NCBI GenBank assembly: GCA_002900995.3
Contig: CM035307.1
Coordinates: 3,906,001 to 3,970,000, forward strand
Source: Ganoderma boninense
Lineage: Eukaryota > Basidiomycota > Agaricomycetes > Polyporales > Polyporaceae
Length of the DNA: 64,000 nt
Reading direction: 5' to 3'
Each line of letters opens with the position of its first letter. The first letter of the stretch is position 1. Below are positions 23,135 through 35,728 of the stretch, piece by piece. Both the position numbers and the translations under genes were made by a program. The notes below the pieces were generated by a model, which ran no database searches, was not told where the DNA came from, and saw only the letters and a program-made list of their open reading frames with translations.

Positions 23135-23284
23135 GTACTGCTCGGAGGGTATATTGCACACGTATTGCCGGAGGTCTGTTCAACAGGGAGAGGGCGGCAG
23201 CGGGACGAGCTGGAGGCGGAGAGGGAGGAGAAGGCAGCGCGAGGACAGGCTCTACTGGCCACCGTCGAGTCACAGGGATTGTGC

Positions 23285-23291
23285 ATTTATA
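23285..23291 (-). promoter_or_regulatory. TATA box of gene I
   Basis: TATAAAT on the minus strand, about 150 bp upstream of the start codon. Confidence 0.5.
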
Positions 23292-24027
23292 CGGCCACTT
23301 CACCTGCAACACACAATTGCGCGCCCCAGGCGCGCGAACCAGCGAGGGAGCGAGCCCACAACTTTGCCTGACGTACTCAAAACGGTCCCTTTGTGCAGCA
23401 GCATTGGCCGTGGTGTTCCTGTGTGGCGCCCCCGCTTTGGAAAGCCTTCGCCATCAATTTTGGGAGGAGCCCCTGTCCATGGCCGACGGAGATTGGGTGG
23501 GCCGGCCGTGGCAGCGAACCTTATGACGGCCGGCTGCTGCAGCAAAGCGTCGGCGGGACAATGAGATTGTTGGACTCGGAGCGTACGCCGAGTGCTTTGG
23601 ACTGTGCGCAGCCGATGGCCACTCCGCCGGTCCCGGTCACGCTTCGAGAACCCGTTCTCCTACAAAGCTACCCGGGACAACTTGAAATTGCGAGTTCCCA
23701 AACCAGAGCTTGGTGTAATGTAAACGCTTCTTTCGTCAACTGTAGACCTGCACCGCCAGCATTAGTGACGCGAGGAAAGCTGGGAAGGAGAACAAAATTT
23801 ACACACGCACTTGTTGGGTATGAGGTTGTCGCACAAGATGGTTGAGACAAGCCGAGCGGGGATAAGCGCTTGGGCGGGTGGCGGTGCGGGCCGCTGCGGC
23901 GGGACTTCGGGCCCCGCGCGTCGGGAACCCCGCAGCTCAGGCTGCACGACGATGAGGTTCGCATCCAAACTGCCCACGATCTTTCTCATTTCTTTTCATA
24001 AGCGCGTGTACATGTCACATCTCGTGT
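23292..24027. other. Intergenic stretch between I and J
   Basis: GC-rich, with several overlapping frames on both strands and no splice-consistent gene model or repeat termini. Confidence 0.45.
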
Positions 24028-26399
24028 CTACGGAGTGTCGCGGAAACCCATGAGGTACGACATGATCTGGAAAGCAGCCTGGGGAACGAGGTGTCAGCGA
24101 CTCGGAGAGCGAATTGGATCCTTGCGACAGTGGGCACATACCATCGGCGAGAATTGGGGGACCCTGCGTTCCCATATCCAGTTTAGCAAGACTTCCACCA
24201 GAAATCAGAAAAACAATCAAGGATGGGGTACGCACATATGTCCGCTCAGCTCGACCTCGTAGTAGGTCAGGCCGCGCTCCGTGTGGACGTTCCCCAGAGC
24301 GCCCATGCCCTCGACGACGAAGCTGTCGTTTTGGATCGGGGTCTGGAAGCCCTGCATGCCGTTCCCTGTGGAGAGCACAAACAAACCCGCGTAAGCAAAG
24401 TCGACGTCGGCGGGCGCGGGCGCCCACGACCCATCACACGCAAGAAGGGTAGGGAGAGTGCGTAGAGTGGGCGCTCACAGGTCATGTTCTGGAGGACGAT
24501 CCGCGTGCCCTCCGCGATGAGGATGAAGTCCGCGAGCCCATGGACGACGACCGCGCGCTTGCTCTTCTCGATCGCGTTCGGGAGCACGGTGAATGCGGGG
24601 GGCAGCGAGTTGTCGCCGCGCGGGAACACGTTGATGTCCGAGCACTCCGCCCACGTGACGTTCGTCGGTGCGTGGATGGCCGCCTTGACCTCGGGGCGGT
24701 CGAAGTAGATGGGCGACTGCGTCTGGAAGAACGAGCCCGGGAAGCCCAGCACATCCCACAGGATCGGCCACGTGTCGAAGATGCGGTAGATGTTGAACGC
24801 CGGGTTCACGAGCACCGCCGCGTCGAAGATCATGTCCCACACGTCGCACCCGCGGTCTGCCTCGACGCTCTTGCCGGGAAGAGGGAGTAGGCCCTTGGGC
24901 GGGAAGGTAACGTGCTTCTCGACGTACCCGGCGTAGTTGCACTTCTCGGCGACGGAGTCAAGGTGCGCGAGGAATGTCTGGCTGCGGACGCGGAGTCAGG
25001 GCGAATGGCGTGGTCATTGACAGAGGGGCGTACTTGAACGAGAAGACGCCTTCATACTTGTGAACGAAATCCACTGCAGGGATTTGCTCCTGCACGACGT
25101 CCCATCCAAGGACCGCTGTACAAGATAGCGTCAGGCGAAAAGGCGAAGGATAGACAGAATGACGTACGGTCAGACACCCAGAACCCATTCAGCGTCAGGT
25201 TCAAGTCGGTAGGGTTCTCGTAGATAAAGTTCGCGAGGTCTACCTGACGTCAGCGATCTGCCACCACTGCGCCGTGAGCCTCACTTACACGGAACATACA
25301 TCCCCGCGTAACTCTCGCCACTGAGGTACAGGTTCTTGCCCTTCAGCTCGGAGAAGACCTCGAGGAACTGTTGGAAGAAGCCGACGATCTGCGCGGCGAC
25401 ATCGTTCTCGTTCTGCAGCACACACGAACCGTCAACACACGCAACCGCCATCCACATGTCAGTGGGAGCCCCGTACCTTAACGTCCGGCTTGCCCTGAGA
25501 GAATCCAGTGCCGACGGGCTGCTCCAGGAAGATGATGCTCGACAGGTTCGTCCAGCTGAACTCGTTCTGGGTCGGCCTAGCCTGGCCGTACGACCATTGA
25601 AACGGCTGTACACACCCGGACCCGAAAACACAGTCAGTTCTGCAGCACTGGAAGGACGCATGCCGTAACACGCACCCCGTTCTCCTGCAGCAGGCCCTCA
25701 AGCGAAGAGCATCCCGGGCCACCGTTGGTCCTGCACGGCAATAATGTTCGCACAGAACGTCGTCAGATGATGTCGCATCAAGCCATGTCCCGACCGGACG
25801 TGCGCGCGCACAAGCGGAGCGCGGCGCAGCTGCTGCATGGCGACAGAAGGCCGGGAATGCCGACGCACCAGAAGATGAGGTCGTCCAGGGACCCCTGTGG
25901 TCCAGGTGGGAAGAACCAGAAGAAGAGCTATTGAACGCGCAATGGCGCGACGCGGCGTGGGTAGTGCGTTTCCAGGTGGGAGGGTAGCCGCGTGGTGGCG
26001 TGAGCGCGAGGGCGAGGGCGGGCAAGATAGCGCCCTGCTCACCTTGCGGGTCTCATTCGGGGCGCTGCTGATAGGAAGAAGTCCGGACCAGCTGGGCCCG
26101 ATGTCCCAGTCGACGTCGGGAATCGTCGTTCCGTCGACGTAGAATTCTGGAGATAAGTTTGAGGAGGTTGGTTAGGGACGATATCACGCCTGGACACGAG
26201 GAGACGTACCGGAGGCGCGCGGGTTGCTGAACGTGATGTTTTTAACCCCGCTGCTGGTCGCGCGCGGCATATTCGCGCGGATGCGCGCTGCGGCCTCAGC
26301 CTGCTTTGCATGCAGCTCGTTCTTGGACATCATCCGCGCATCGACTGCCGCGATCGCCGCGATGCCTGCGAGGAGCAGGAGGAGTGCCTTGCCGAACAT
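24028..26399 (-). CDS. Secreted serine carboxypeptidase (peptidase family S10)
   Basis: Twelve exons fit in phase: 26399-26210, 26146-26043, 25927-25869, 25730-25676, 25605-25477, 25412-25289, 25239-25168, 25115-25034, 24981-24479, 24365-24236, 24163-24142 and 24078-24028. They give 506 residues, normal for S10. A signal peptide (MFGKALLLLLAGIAAIAAV) is followed by a short propeptide. S10 hallmarks are the substrate-binding TNGGPGCSS motif, the nucleophile Ser in GESYAGMYVP, the Asp in HGLADFILIAEGT and the His in GHMVPQF. It should release C-terminal residues from peptides in the vacuole or outside the cell. Exon 11 is only 22 bp and carries the region just after the catalytic His. No break is seen and all splice sites are GT-AG. 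Confidence 0.95.
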
Positions 26400-26482
26400 G
26401 ATCGTTCTCGCTGGACCGGGAGGACAGGGTTGAGAGCGAGGAGGCGAGAGGGACCGCAGTGTCTCCCGGAGAATGTCGCAGG

Positions 26483-26489
26483 CTTTATA
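26483..26489 (-). promoter_or_regulatory. TATA box of the carboxypeptidase gene
   Basis: TATAAAG on the minus strand, 84 bp upstream of the ATG at 26399. Confidence 0.65.
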
Positions 26490-27752
26490 CTTCGGTCGCT
26501 TAATACTGACACGGGCGGGGAAACAGCGGCCAGCCGCCAACCTGATGAGATGAAGCCCTGACCCGCTTGCGCGCGAGTTCGAGAATCGAAGGAGGTGATG
26601 TGCATGGGCAGTGCTCCGTCTCCATGTGGCCAGGCGAGATGGTAGCACGCGCTGGATCGGATGATGGTCGTTCGAGGTTGACACGGTCCGCCGAGTCCTG
26701 CCAAATCTCGGTCTTCAGATTGCCTTATCGTTCTAATTTTGAATGCCAATCAGTACAGTGGAGTCGGGCAGGTAAAGACACCCGGAACTGAAGCACAGTA
26801 CTTGACACTGAGAACGTTTTGGGAACGTTGCAGCTGTTGGGGGATCCACTATATAGAGGGCGTCCACGAGGGTGACATCATCTGCCAAGTTCCAGGAGAA
26901 ATGGAGGAGATCGATGCATTCTTCTCCCTAATACTCTCAGCTGGCGATACCGTGCGGGTCAGCTGTTGTGCCATTATGATGATGCTTGTAACAATGGTAA
27001 GGGGGACCCAGGGGACAGACGAAAATCATGGCCGTTTAGCCACGGAGTTTTGAGCGAGTACCGGCACCTCTGCCTTGGATATTTTATCGCGAGCCCTGGT
27101 TCTACTTACGTTCAACCACCGAGGCCTGAGGGATCCTCCATATCCTGCCAACTTCCTCCGAGAGTATTGCTACTACACGTCGATGAGGAACATTTGCTCC
27201 AGGCTAAATGCGCAATGAACTATATTGCACTGAACGAGGAATAACAGATGTGTAACTACCGAAGTTGAAAAAACCGCATGGTGAACATACCCTATAGTGA
27301 CCGTGGTAGGGATGTATGCTCTTCTTAGTGCTCAATCGTCCACGGGATGCGACGCGAAGCCCGAACGTCCAAGCGTGGAGAGAGCGTCGTCAATCTTCCA
27401 CATCACCAGTAGAGGAGACGAAGGCAATGAAGGCCGTGTCCCTAGGCATGAGCGAGTGGATAATGATATCGGCAGAAGATGTAGCCAGCGTACGGAATCA
27501 GGTCATGAAGAAAAAACTGTGTTTAGGACCGGGATGAAGGGAAAGTTGAAAGGAGCTCGACGGACCCGTCCTCCAATTTTTGTGCCCCCGCGCGTAAGCC
27601 GGCCCTAAACCCAGACCACGTGACAGACACGCGCAACGGGCGGACGCGACTCGGACTCGTCCTCCGCGTTCTCATCGCACCACGACGACGCCTCGTTGAC
27701 CATCCTGTCCCACTCTTGGTCAATTTGGATCCGACTCTGATCACAGTGCACG
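26490..27752. other. Intergenic stretch between J and E1
   Basis: About 1.26 kb separating divergent genes. It holds the J promoter on the left. No convincing exon, RNA gene or repeat is seen. Confidence 0.45.
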
Positions 27753-29475
27753 ATGATTCTGGCACCTGCAGCTTCACCTCCACCATTATCCTCCTCGACA
27801 CTTGTGGAAGCTCACACTATCCGAATCCCCAACCCTAGCTCGACGGCTACTCAACCACCAAACGATGCATCCCTGGTTAGCGCTTCACAATCCTTGGTAG
27901 AAGGAGGGGAGGACGGATTGGGTCGCGTGGAGTTCTTTGAGCGGCTCAAGGTACCCACAGTCCTCCTCGAAACTCCGTCCATATCCCATACCATGGCCGC
28001 AGCCCTGTCCTTGTCCCTCTTGGGCCACACTCTCTTCCTGAAGAGCCAGGTACCATTGTGAGCAGCAGCGTTGTACTTCAAAATTCGAATCTGATGCATA
28101 CTCCCACAGTCCTGTTGCTCAGCTCTCCCGCATGCCCGTCGGCAAGAGCAACCCCAAAGTTGCGAAGAAGCGCGACGAGCTCCTAGCCACCTTTGACATT
28201 CTCTCCTCCCACCTCCAAACCACCTTCGTTGCCCTATCCACCGCATACGCCAAATGCCGGTCTGCCAAGACGAAAGCGGAGACTGCGACCAGCGACGAGA
28301 ACGGGCACCTCAATGTCCAGCCAAACAGCGTGGCGGGGCCGAGCAGAGGCACCGCACACCTCATGTTCGTCCTGGGACCAAGTGCAAACACTGCGCGGGC
28401 CCGCATCGTGCTCACGATCGACGGTCTAGACGTCAAGGTCTGGGGCACGCGACCATACGAACTCCAAGCACGCGATCATGCCGAGGACGATTCGGAGGGA
28501 GAATCCGATAGCGAGGAGGACAGTGAGGTGTTCGAAGACTGCTGTTGTGGCGATGATAGCGAAGAGGAAGACGAAGAGGATGGGAGCGGATCAGAAGAGG
28601 ACGCAAGCGAAGACGAGGACGCGAGAGACGACGTATCCTCTGACGGCGGTTCGAGTCCCCCATCCTCTCGCTCACCTTCCCCTTCGCCCCCGAAACGCTC
28701 GCTCGCGCCATCTCCCGAGTCCCTACCCTCACCCCACATCCCTGTCACACCCCTTCCTGTGAAGCCCACGCCGTTCACGTTCATCCATCCCCTTCCGCCG
28801 TCTTCAACGGACCCCGTGGTGGCGCCAGAACCCCAGACCACCCCCAAGCCACCCGAGGCTTCGCAAGCACCGTCCAAGCCCTCCCCTCGTACATCTGTGC
28901 CTCCAAGTCCAAGTCCCCACCCCGCATCTCCCGCGCCACCAGAATTGAGCTACGCGGAGGAGCAGCTGGCGTTGCGCGCCGCCGAGCGCCTGCTGTCCCG
29001 CACGCTCATGAACGCCTGGGTGGATGGCGAAGGCGACATGTCCAGCGAGCTAGGTGAGTTCCGCCCTTTCCATCGCGTCGGTGACCTACCTAACTTAGAC
29101 CTCGCTGTTGCGCTAGCGCCGACCCAGACGCACCTGTTCCTGCGCGCGCCGCGGCGGTTCTTGCATCCAGCGTGGGCGGCGCGGCAGAACCTTACGCGCA
29201 CGCTCGACGGCGTGTTGGAGGGCTTCCTCGAAGACGCGGGCGCGGTCGCGCCTCCCATCCCCGCCGTCGGGAAGAGTAAGACCAAGATGCGGGGCGTCCG
29301 GACCGAAGGGGCTTGGATTGGCTGCAAGGGCGGGTCAGCATACGCGGACGTGGAGAAGGAACGGCGTTCTGCGCCTTCTGTCGAGCCTGTCGACGACGGT
29401 AACGTGGAAGACGAGGAGGACGAGGAGATTTGGTGGGCGTGGGACGGGAAGATCGTGGGCTTTGCGGATTGGTGA
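27753..29475 (+). CDS. Family E acidic Pro-rich protein, intact copy
   Basis: Exons 27753-28057, 28110-29053 and 29117-29475 join in phase over introns of 52 and 63 bp; 535 residues. The second intron is a multiple of three with no stop, so it can also be read through. The order is an N-terminal helical part (FFERLKVPTVLLETPS), a helical segment around AKKRDELLATFDILSSHLQ, a conserved hydrophobic stretch (HLMFVLGPSANTARARIVL), a run of acidic repeats, a long Pro/Ser linker, and a C-terminal globular part (AEEQLALRAAERLLSRTL; WWAWDGKIVGF). No known domain is recognised. It is convergent with D in both inverted-repeat arms. Because of the contig overlap across the N gap, E2 is probably the same gene rather than another copy. 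Confidence 0.85.
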
Positions 29476-29756
29476 TTGTGCAAGTTCGGTGGGTGTCGGC
29501 GAGATAACAGGTTATAGCATGCTGAATTGATTATGGTGGACTACTTTCAAGGTTTCGTTGGCTTCTTCGCACGCATCATGGACAGAACAAGTGCATATAT
29601 GTAGGAACACTTCGCAATATATTGATACTGGATCATCAAGAGTTACTCGACAACAACACAGAAGTGGAAAACAGGGATGGTATTGTCATGCTAGGGTATG
29701 TATGGGGTGGAAGGATAAGGGGTAGAACAAGATAAGTTAATGTGGAATTGACGAGT

Positions 29757-30709
29757 TTAGTAACCGCCGTTCTGCCCATTGTTCCAGTTCTTGCAGTCCT
29801 TGCCATCGTAGTCCTTGCCGTCCTTGCACAAGTTGCCGTACTGCTTGTCGTCCTTGCCGATCTTGAACTTCTCGCTGTTGCTCTGCAGCTCGGGCTTGTC
29901 GTCCCGGATCGACACTAGTGCGAAAACAAGTGAGTGATCATGTACATTGTCATTGACAATGCCTGAAGTTGGACTTACAGGTAACCCGGTAGTCCTGACC
30001 GAAGAAGACGTTCGGGACGGTCACGTCGGCCGAGCCAGATTTCACGTCAAAGCCCTCGGCCAGAATAACTGCGCGACGTAGGTAAGGTGAGTACCACCGT
30101 CCAAAGCAACGAACAACGAACATGTTTGCTTACGGAAGGGAACGTCGTCGCCCTTGCGGAGGAAGAGCCGGGCCTTGCAACCCTGCTGCTTGCCGTCCTT
30201 GCCGCCGCCATTGCCCCACTGCTGACACTGCTTGCTGTCGTCCCAGCCCTTCCCGCCCTGGCCGTCTCGCCGGCCATTCCAGTTCTTGTCGTCTTGCCAG
30301 CCCTTGCCGTCGTTGCCACCCTTCTTCTTGTCGTCCCACTTCACCTCCCTATGCACGCGGTGAGTCCCGATCCACGTCGCTCCAAAGCGAGAAAATAATG
30401 ATGTGCTCACCAGGTGACCTTCTGCTGGCTGCCGACCTTCCAGACGGCATCCTTGTTCGGCTGGGTGACCTTCGGCACGTGGTCCTTGTCCCACCCGAAG
30501 TCGCACCCGCAGTCACCGCCGTTGTGGTCCCCGGTCTTCTGGGGCCAGTAGGTGCTGCTCGTCGTCGTCCACGACGTCGGGGCGTAGCCGCCGTCGCGGG
30601 CCTGGAGAGTGGGCGCGGGGGAGGCGGAGACGCAGAGGATGGTGGAGAGGACGGTGGCGGCCGCGAGGGGCGCGAGGGCGCACTTGGCGAGGGTCGTCTT
30701 GGCGAACAT
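29757..30709 (-). CDS. Family D secreted KRE9/KNH-like protein, left-arm copy (contig 1 version)
   Basis: Exons 30709-30411, 30348-30134, 30068-29979 and 29914-29757 give about 253 residues. Splice positions match D1 and D3. Signal peptide, SPAPTLQAR propeptide region, CGCDFGWD motif, the split KRE9/KNH-like domain and the C-terminal DGKD repeats are all present. Compared with D3, the serine and glycine positions of the linker differ (YAPTSW versus YAPSSW), so left-arm and right-arm copies are true paralogs. The gene is convergent with E1; only about 280 bp separate the stop codons. An extracellular or wall role is inferred from the domain. Confidence 0.85.
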
Positions 30710-30811
30710 GATGAAGAGGTGGTATGTGAGGTTGAGGTCTGGTTGGATGTAGAAGATATTGGGCGGCGCGAATCTGTTGTGCTAGGGGAGGGGGCCGCAT
30801 GATGCGGGACG

Positions 30812-30818
30812 TTTTATA
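30812..30818 (-). promoter_or_regulatory. TATA box of the left-arm D gene
   Basis: TATAAAA on the minus strand, 103 bp upstream of the ATG at 30709. The same motif recurs at 36782-36788 in the contig-2 version. Confidence 0.6.
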
Positions 30819-31694
30819 CTCTGCGCGCTCTATGGCGCAGGCGACAGTGAGCCCCCATATTCTCCACCGATGCCTACGAAGAGAACTAATACGTCGACGA
30901 AGTGTGCGCATCCGCCTCTGCTCAACCATAACAAGCAGACCGTAGTCCAGATCGGAACGGCGACACTTGAACAGGGTTACGACGCAGCTACACGGTACAC
31001 CCGCTGGACGGCCGTTACCAAACGCTCTGCTCCCCGGCCGGTGTGGCTGTGCTCATCCCCCGATTTCAGCCCTCATCCAATTCCCTTTCGTCGACGGAGC
31101 GGGTTTCACGAATGGGCCACATTTGAGCATCACCCGACATGGAGCTGGTCGGAAAAGGCGGTGAGATGACATACCACATACCTCGCGGTGACTACTTGAC
31201 CCTTCGATACCGCAATCCCCGAACGTCATCGCGGGTAGGCACAACTTTGCGACTGCACCGGAGAATCAGGAGCATTTTCGGCCAATGCGGTATCGCCGAC
31301 GAATGTTAGACATGTGGCCGCCGATGGACAGTCCCGGTGAGAGCGCATATAGCCACAGCCGTCGCGAGTTGAAGACGCTAACTCCGCCGCTCACGAAATC
31401 GGAAAATCGCAGACCAACTTGAGACTGAGTGAGTGCGAGACCCTGTCCCTTTCCATTGTGCAGTGACACTTCCCAGCTTGCGGCACAGTCGAAACCTGGC
31501 GTATAAACTATCTAAACATCCGCGGCGTCCCGCAAAGCTAACATCATAAACACATTTTCTCAATACGATGATGATAAGTGTTGACAATTTTCTCAGTGTT
31601 CCGATAAACGTTTGAACTATCCAGAAAACAGGTCTACAAGAAAAAAAGGCAAAACAACACGGACGTGGTATGCGACACCTTCCTATCTCAAGTC
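30819..31694. other. Intergenic stretch between D and F, contig 1 version
   Basis: Conserved with the contig-2 version (36789-37655) and with 60575-61430 in the right arm, but without a consistent reading frame across copies. I treat it as non-coding flank. Confidence 0.45.
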
Positions 31695-32376
31695 CTAATC
31701 CTTCCCGCTCTTGTGGGTCTTGTGTTCCGTGCCGTTCTTGTGCTCCGTCCCATTCTTTTGGGCCTTGTGGCCCTTCCCATCCTTGTGCGTCCCATTCTTT
31801 CCATCCCGCACCTCCACTGTAATCGCAATTCGGTGAGTCCAACCTATTGCGTTCCGGCGACAGACTGCCGAGTCCACTTACAATCTTCCTCCCGCGCATG
31901 CTTCTCAGACTTGCCCTTCTTCTCACCGTGCTGGCCCTTCTTGCCGTCCCTCTTCGCCACTGCGACGTCCATCCATAAGTCCCCCTCGCCCATTTTACGT
32001 TGACGCCCAACGAAAAAAGCTGAAAACAACTGCTTACACTCGTAGGCCTCGGCGAGGTCCTCGTGGACTTCTTCTTGCCCTCCTTGCTAGGCTTCTTCTT
32101 CGTCTCCTTCACGTGGCCGTGCTCCCCGCTCTTGCCCCTCTTCGGCAGGCCCTCTTGGCCGGCCCTGTGAATGCGTCGTCAATATCAATGCGGGTGCCGT
32201 CTCCATCGTCGAGAGGCGCAGGGCTGAGCAACGTACAGTTGCGCCTGAGGGCAGGTGCAGGTCGCCCGCGGGCCTCGAGAGCGGGGCGGGAGAGGCGTGT
32301 GCCACCTGGGAGGAGGACTGTAAGGAGAGCGAGGGGCACGAGGGCCAGCGCGATGGTGTTTTTTGGAGAACAGCAT
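31695..32376 (-). pseudogene. Family F secreted Lys-rich protein, contig-1 version with frame breaks
   Basis: Same gene as F2 (37656-38338), but the ATG-proximal A run has six A instead of five, shifting the frame within the signal peptide. A C is missing in the second exon and other single-base changes occur. These errors lie toward the gap end of contig 1, so they are more likely consensus errors than real mutations. See F2 for the protein. Confidence 0.7.
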
Positions 32377-32479
32377 GGCAAAAAAGAAAGTCAAAGGGCT
32401 CGGAGTACGATGGGTGAGTGGGCGGACGGGTGGACGGATGGAGGAATAACCTGAGACTGCGCATGCTCAAGGCGAGTTT

Positions 32480-34161
32480 TTATAGGATTGCAGGCATGCC
32501 TATTTTCGAGCGAGGAGGTGCATTGCTGCGCCGTCCGTCCCTAGGAGGCTGATACCAATGCTGGAGGATGGCGGAGATGGAGGAGGCAATCTGGCGCGAA
32601 GAGCACGCCGTAGAATGCGAGCCCGTCTGTCCCGTTCTAAGACAGCCCGTTGGCTGACGGAATTAGCCAAGCCGTCTCCGTACATCCAAATGGAGCAGTT
32701 CCGCCATTGCCGTAGAAATAGTGGTTAAAACAGGGTCATTCGAGGAGTCGCCCAATGCGCAGCGGGTGTTCGGTGGAAGGCAAGATTTGAGGCCGGCCAG
32801 GCCTGAGAGTCTATTTCGTCCGGGGACTATAGCCAGGTCTTGGGGCCCTGGCAGGTTCAGCCCGCTTGGCGAGTGGGGTTCGTCGCGGCAATGATCCATG
32901 TGGCCGGTGATAGAAGTCCTCGCCTGGTCATTTCCGCAGCTCCGAAGTGCCTATGGTTCGGCGGTGAGTTTCTTAGTGTCGTCTCTTCCGTAGAACATGA
33001 AAATATCTCAATTCAGTTGTACGAAAGAAAGCCACTGCGTGCCGGCGGCATTTTGATACTACCCGTCCTCAGTGGGCTTCGGGTACATGTGCATCAATGG
33101 TATATCGTCGGCTCTGGACCCCTCTCACCCTTTCCTGTCGTTAGTAACACCGTGTCGGCCCCCATGGGTGCCATGGGCCGCAAGCCCCATACTTCGCTTT
33201 CGGTGGCCAATTTCGGAATACTGCTCTGCTCTGCGGCGTGGTCGAGGCCTGGCGTACCTGCCAAAAGCCTTCTTCGCCTTTCGAATCAGTCCTTCCTGTC
33301 CGGCCGGCGGTGACATGGTGGTTGTGGAGGGAACTAGTACATTCGCGCCATAGTAAACCTTCCGACTCTGTACTCAGGCTGTACTAGACGCCTTGACGGC
33401 ACTCGCACAGCTTGGCTCACCTCGTCCTCCAGTGAAATTCAGCAGTAGTATTGGCTGGATCCTCATTAATGGATAGCTTGGCCTACTCTGGGCCGTTTCT
33501 GTCGGGCTGATGCTTTGGCTTAAACAGTTACGCTCTCTCCTTTTCATGCAACTTGCAGTTGGTTTCCGAACCCATAATGATCCTGCCTGCCCGTGGGCGG
33601 TTGCCAAATCCCAGTGTCGATCTTGGTTTTCAAGTTGCGGCCGGGCATTGTCCGAACGTGGAGCATGGTGCAGGTCCCCCCCATGTCGAGTTTTTGTCCC
33701 GATAGCAATCCCGGAAAAGGGGAGGCCGCTGCCTTCCCGGCAACCCCTCGGAGGTCCCCCTAGGAGTCATGCGCATACCCCAATCCCATCTCCCCAAAGG
33801 ATTTAAGTCGACGCATCTCCGCAACACGAGCGCCCGGGCGTGGAGCACACCATCTTTCGGCGGGGCGACAAATGCTGTAGCGGTGTCAAGAGCACCTTTC
33901 CAAATTTATTTTGCCGGTAATTGCGTGGGTTACTCGAACGAGGTGCGCCTGACAACTATGACACTTCCTCGGGGGGGGACCAACCCCCACAAGGGAGGCT
34001 GGCTGGTCGGGGGCCCCGCCTTTCACCGTAGGCCAAAGGTTTTCCCCGGTGAATTTGGGCTAAAATTGTCCAAACCTGGACGACACAACGCGGGGAAGCT
34101 AAAAACAACTACTGGTATTTTGCGAGAGGAGTACTGAGGCAACCCATTTTCCCTTCCAAAA
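32480..34161 (+). other. Degraded contig end containing the K region, contig 1 version
   Basis: Homologous to 38440-40010, including the conserved K frame (start about 32840), but riddled with homopolymer indels that worsen toward 34161. No gene should be modelled here. Confidence 0.6.
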
Positions 34162-34261
34162 NNNNNNNNNNNNNNNNNNNNNNNNNNNNNNNNNNNNNNN
34201 NNNNNNNNNNNNNNNNNNNNNNNNNNNNNNNNNNNNNNNNNNNNNNNNNNNNNNNNNNNNN
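34162..34261. other. Assembly gap, 100 N
   Basis: Exactly 100 N, the conventional length for a gap of unknown size. The flanking sequences are copies of one another. Confidence 1.
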
Positions 34262-35445
34262 CGAGAACGGGCACCTCAATGTCCAGCCAAACAGCGTGGC
34301 GGGGCCGAGCAGAGGCACCGCAACACCTCATGTTCGTCCTGGGACCAAAGTGCAAACACTGCGCGGGCCCGCATCGTGCTCACGATCGACGGTCTAGACG
34401 TCAAGGTCTGGGCAACGCGACCATACGAACTCCAAGCACGCGATCATGCCGAGGACGAATTCGGAGGGAGAATCCGATAGCGAGGAGGACAGTGAGGTTT
34501 CGAAGACTGCTGTTGTGGCGATGATTAGCGAAGAGGAAGACGAAGAGGATGGGAGCGGATCAGAAGAGGGACGCAAGCGAAGACGAGGACGCCGAGAGAC
34601 GACGTATCCTCTGACGGCGGTTCGAGTCCCCCATCCCTCTCGCTCACCTTCCCCTTCGCCCCCGAAACGCTCGGCTCGCGCCATCTCCCGAGTCCCTACC
34701 CTCACCCCACATCCCTGTCACACCCTTCCTGTGAAGCCCACGCCGTTCACGTTCATCCATCCCCTTCCGCCGTCTTCAAGACGGACCCCGTGGTGGGCGC
34801 CAGAACCCCAGAACCACCCCAAGCACCCGAGGCTTCGCAAGCACCGTCCAAGCCCTCCTCCGTACATCTGTGCCATCCAATCCAAGTCCCCACCCCGCAT
34901 CTCCCGCGCCACCAGAATTGAGCTACGCGGAGGAGCAGCTGGCGTTGCGCGCCGCCGAGCGCCTGCTGTCCCGCACGCTCATGAACGCCTGGGTGGATGG
35001 CAAGGCGACATGTCCAGCGAGCTAGGTGAGTTCCGCCCTTTCCATCGCGTCGGTGACCTACCTAACTTAGACCTCGCTGTTGCGCTAGCGCCGACCCAGA
35101 CGCACCTGTTCCTGCGCGCGCCGCGGCGGTTCTTGCATCCAGCGTGGGCGGCGCGGCAGAACCTTACGCGCACGCCTCGACGGCGTGTTGGAGGGCTTCC
35201 TCGAAGACGCGGGCGCGGTCGCGCCTCCCATCCCCGCGTCGGGAAGAGTAAGACCAAGATGCGGGGCGTCCGGACCGAAGGGGCTTGATTGGCTGCAAGG
35301 GCGGGTCAGCATACGCGGACGTGGAGAAGGAACGGCGTTCTGCGCCTTCTGTCGAGCCTGTCGACGACGGTAACGTGGAAGACGAGGAGGACGAGGAGAT
35401 TTGGTGGGCGTGGGACGGGAAGATCGTGGCTTTGCGGATTGGTGA
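34262..35445 (+). pseudogene. Family E gene, contig-2 version, truncated by the gap and frameshifted
   Basis: Starts inside exon 2 at the position equivalent to 28298 and runs to the stop equivalent of E1. Many single-base insertions and deletions relative to E1 break the frame, for example an extra A in GACGAATTCGG and a lost base near 34497. Their density falls away from the gap. Probably the same gene as E1 with poor consensus at the contig end. Confidence 0.75.
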
Positions 35446-35728
35446 TTGTGCAAGTTCGGTGGGTGTCGGCGAGATAACAGGTTATAGCATGCTGAATTGA
35501 TTATGGTGGACTACTTTCAAGGTTTCGTTGGCTTCTTCGCACGCATCAATGGACAGAACAAGTGCATATATGTAGGAAACACTTCGCAATATATTGATAC
35601 TGGATCATCAAGAGTTACTCGACAACAACACAGAAGTGGAAAACAGGGATGGTATTGTCATGCTAGGGTATGTATGGGGTGGAAGGATAAGGGGTAGAAC
35701 AAGATAAGTTAATGTGGAATTGACGAGT

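Larger units (their letters stand above)
28298..34161 (+). repeat. Left member of a direct duplication flanking the first N gap (probable contig-end overlap)
   Basis: 28298-34161 matches 34262 to about 40010 in the same orientation with the same genes (E, D, F, K). Differences are almost all single-base indels. They are rare at the left of this copy and increase toward the gap, where 33600-34161 is full of homopolymer length changes. The other copy shows the opposite gradient. Two unmerged contig ends of the same locus explain this better than a real tandem duplication. Confidence 0.85.

Noticed and set aside
24484..25018. Plus-strand frames across the carboxypeptidase gene
   Set aside because: They are antisense to exons with S10 catalytic motifs and continuous splice phase.
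28640..28660. tRNA T-arm-like sequence GGTTCGAGTCCCCC
   Set aside because: It lies in the coding exon of E, and no acceptor stem, anticodon arm or D arm can be placed around it. A similar GTTCGACTCC in the TRIM interior (about 48703) also lacks a tRNA fold.
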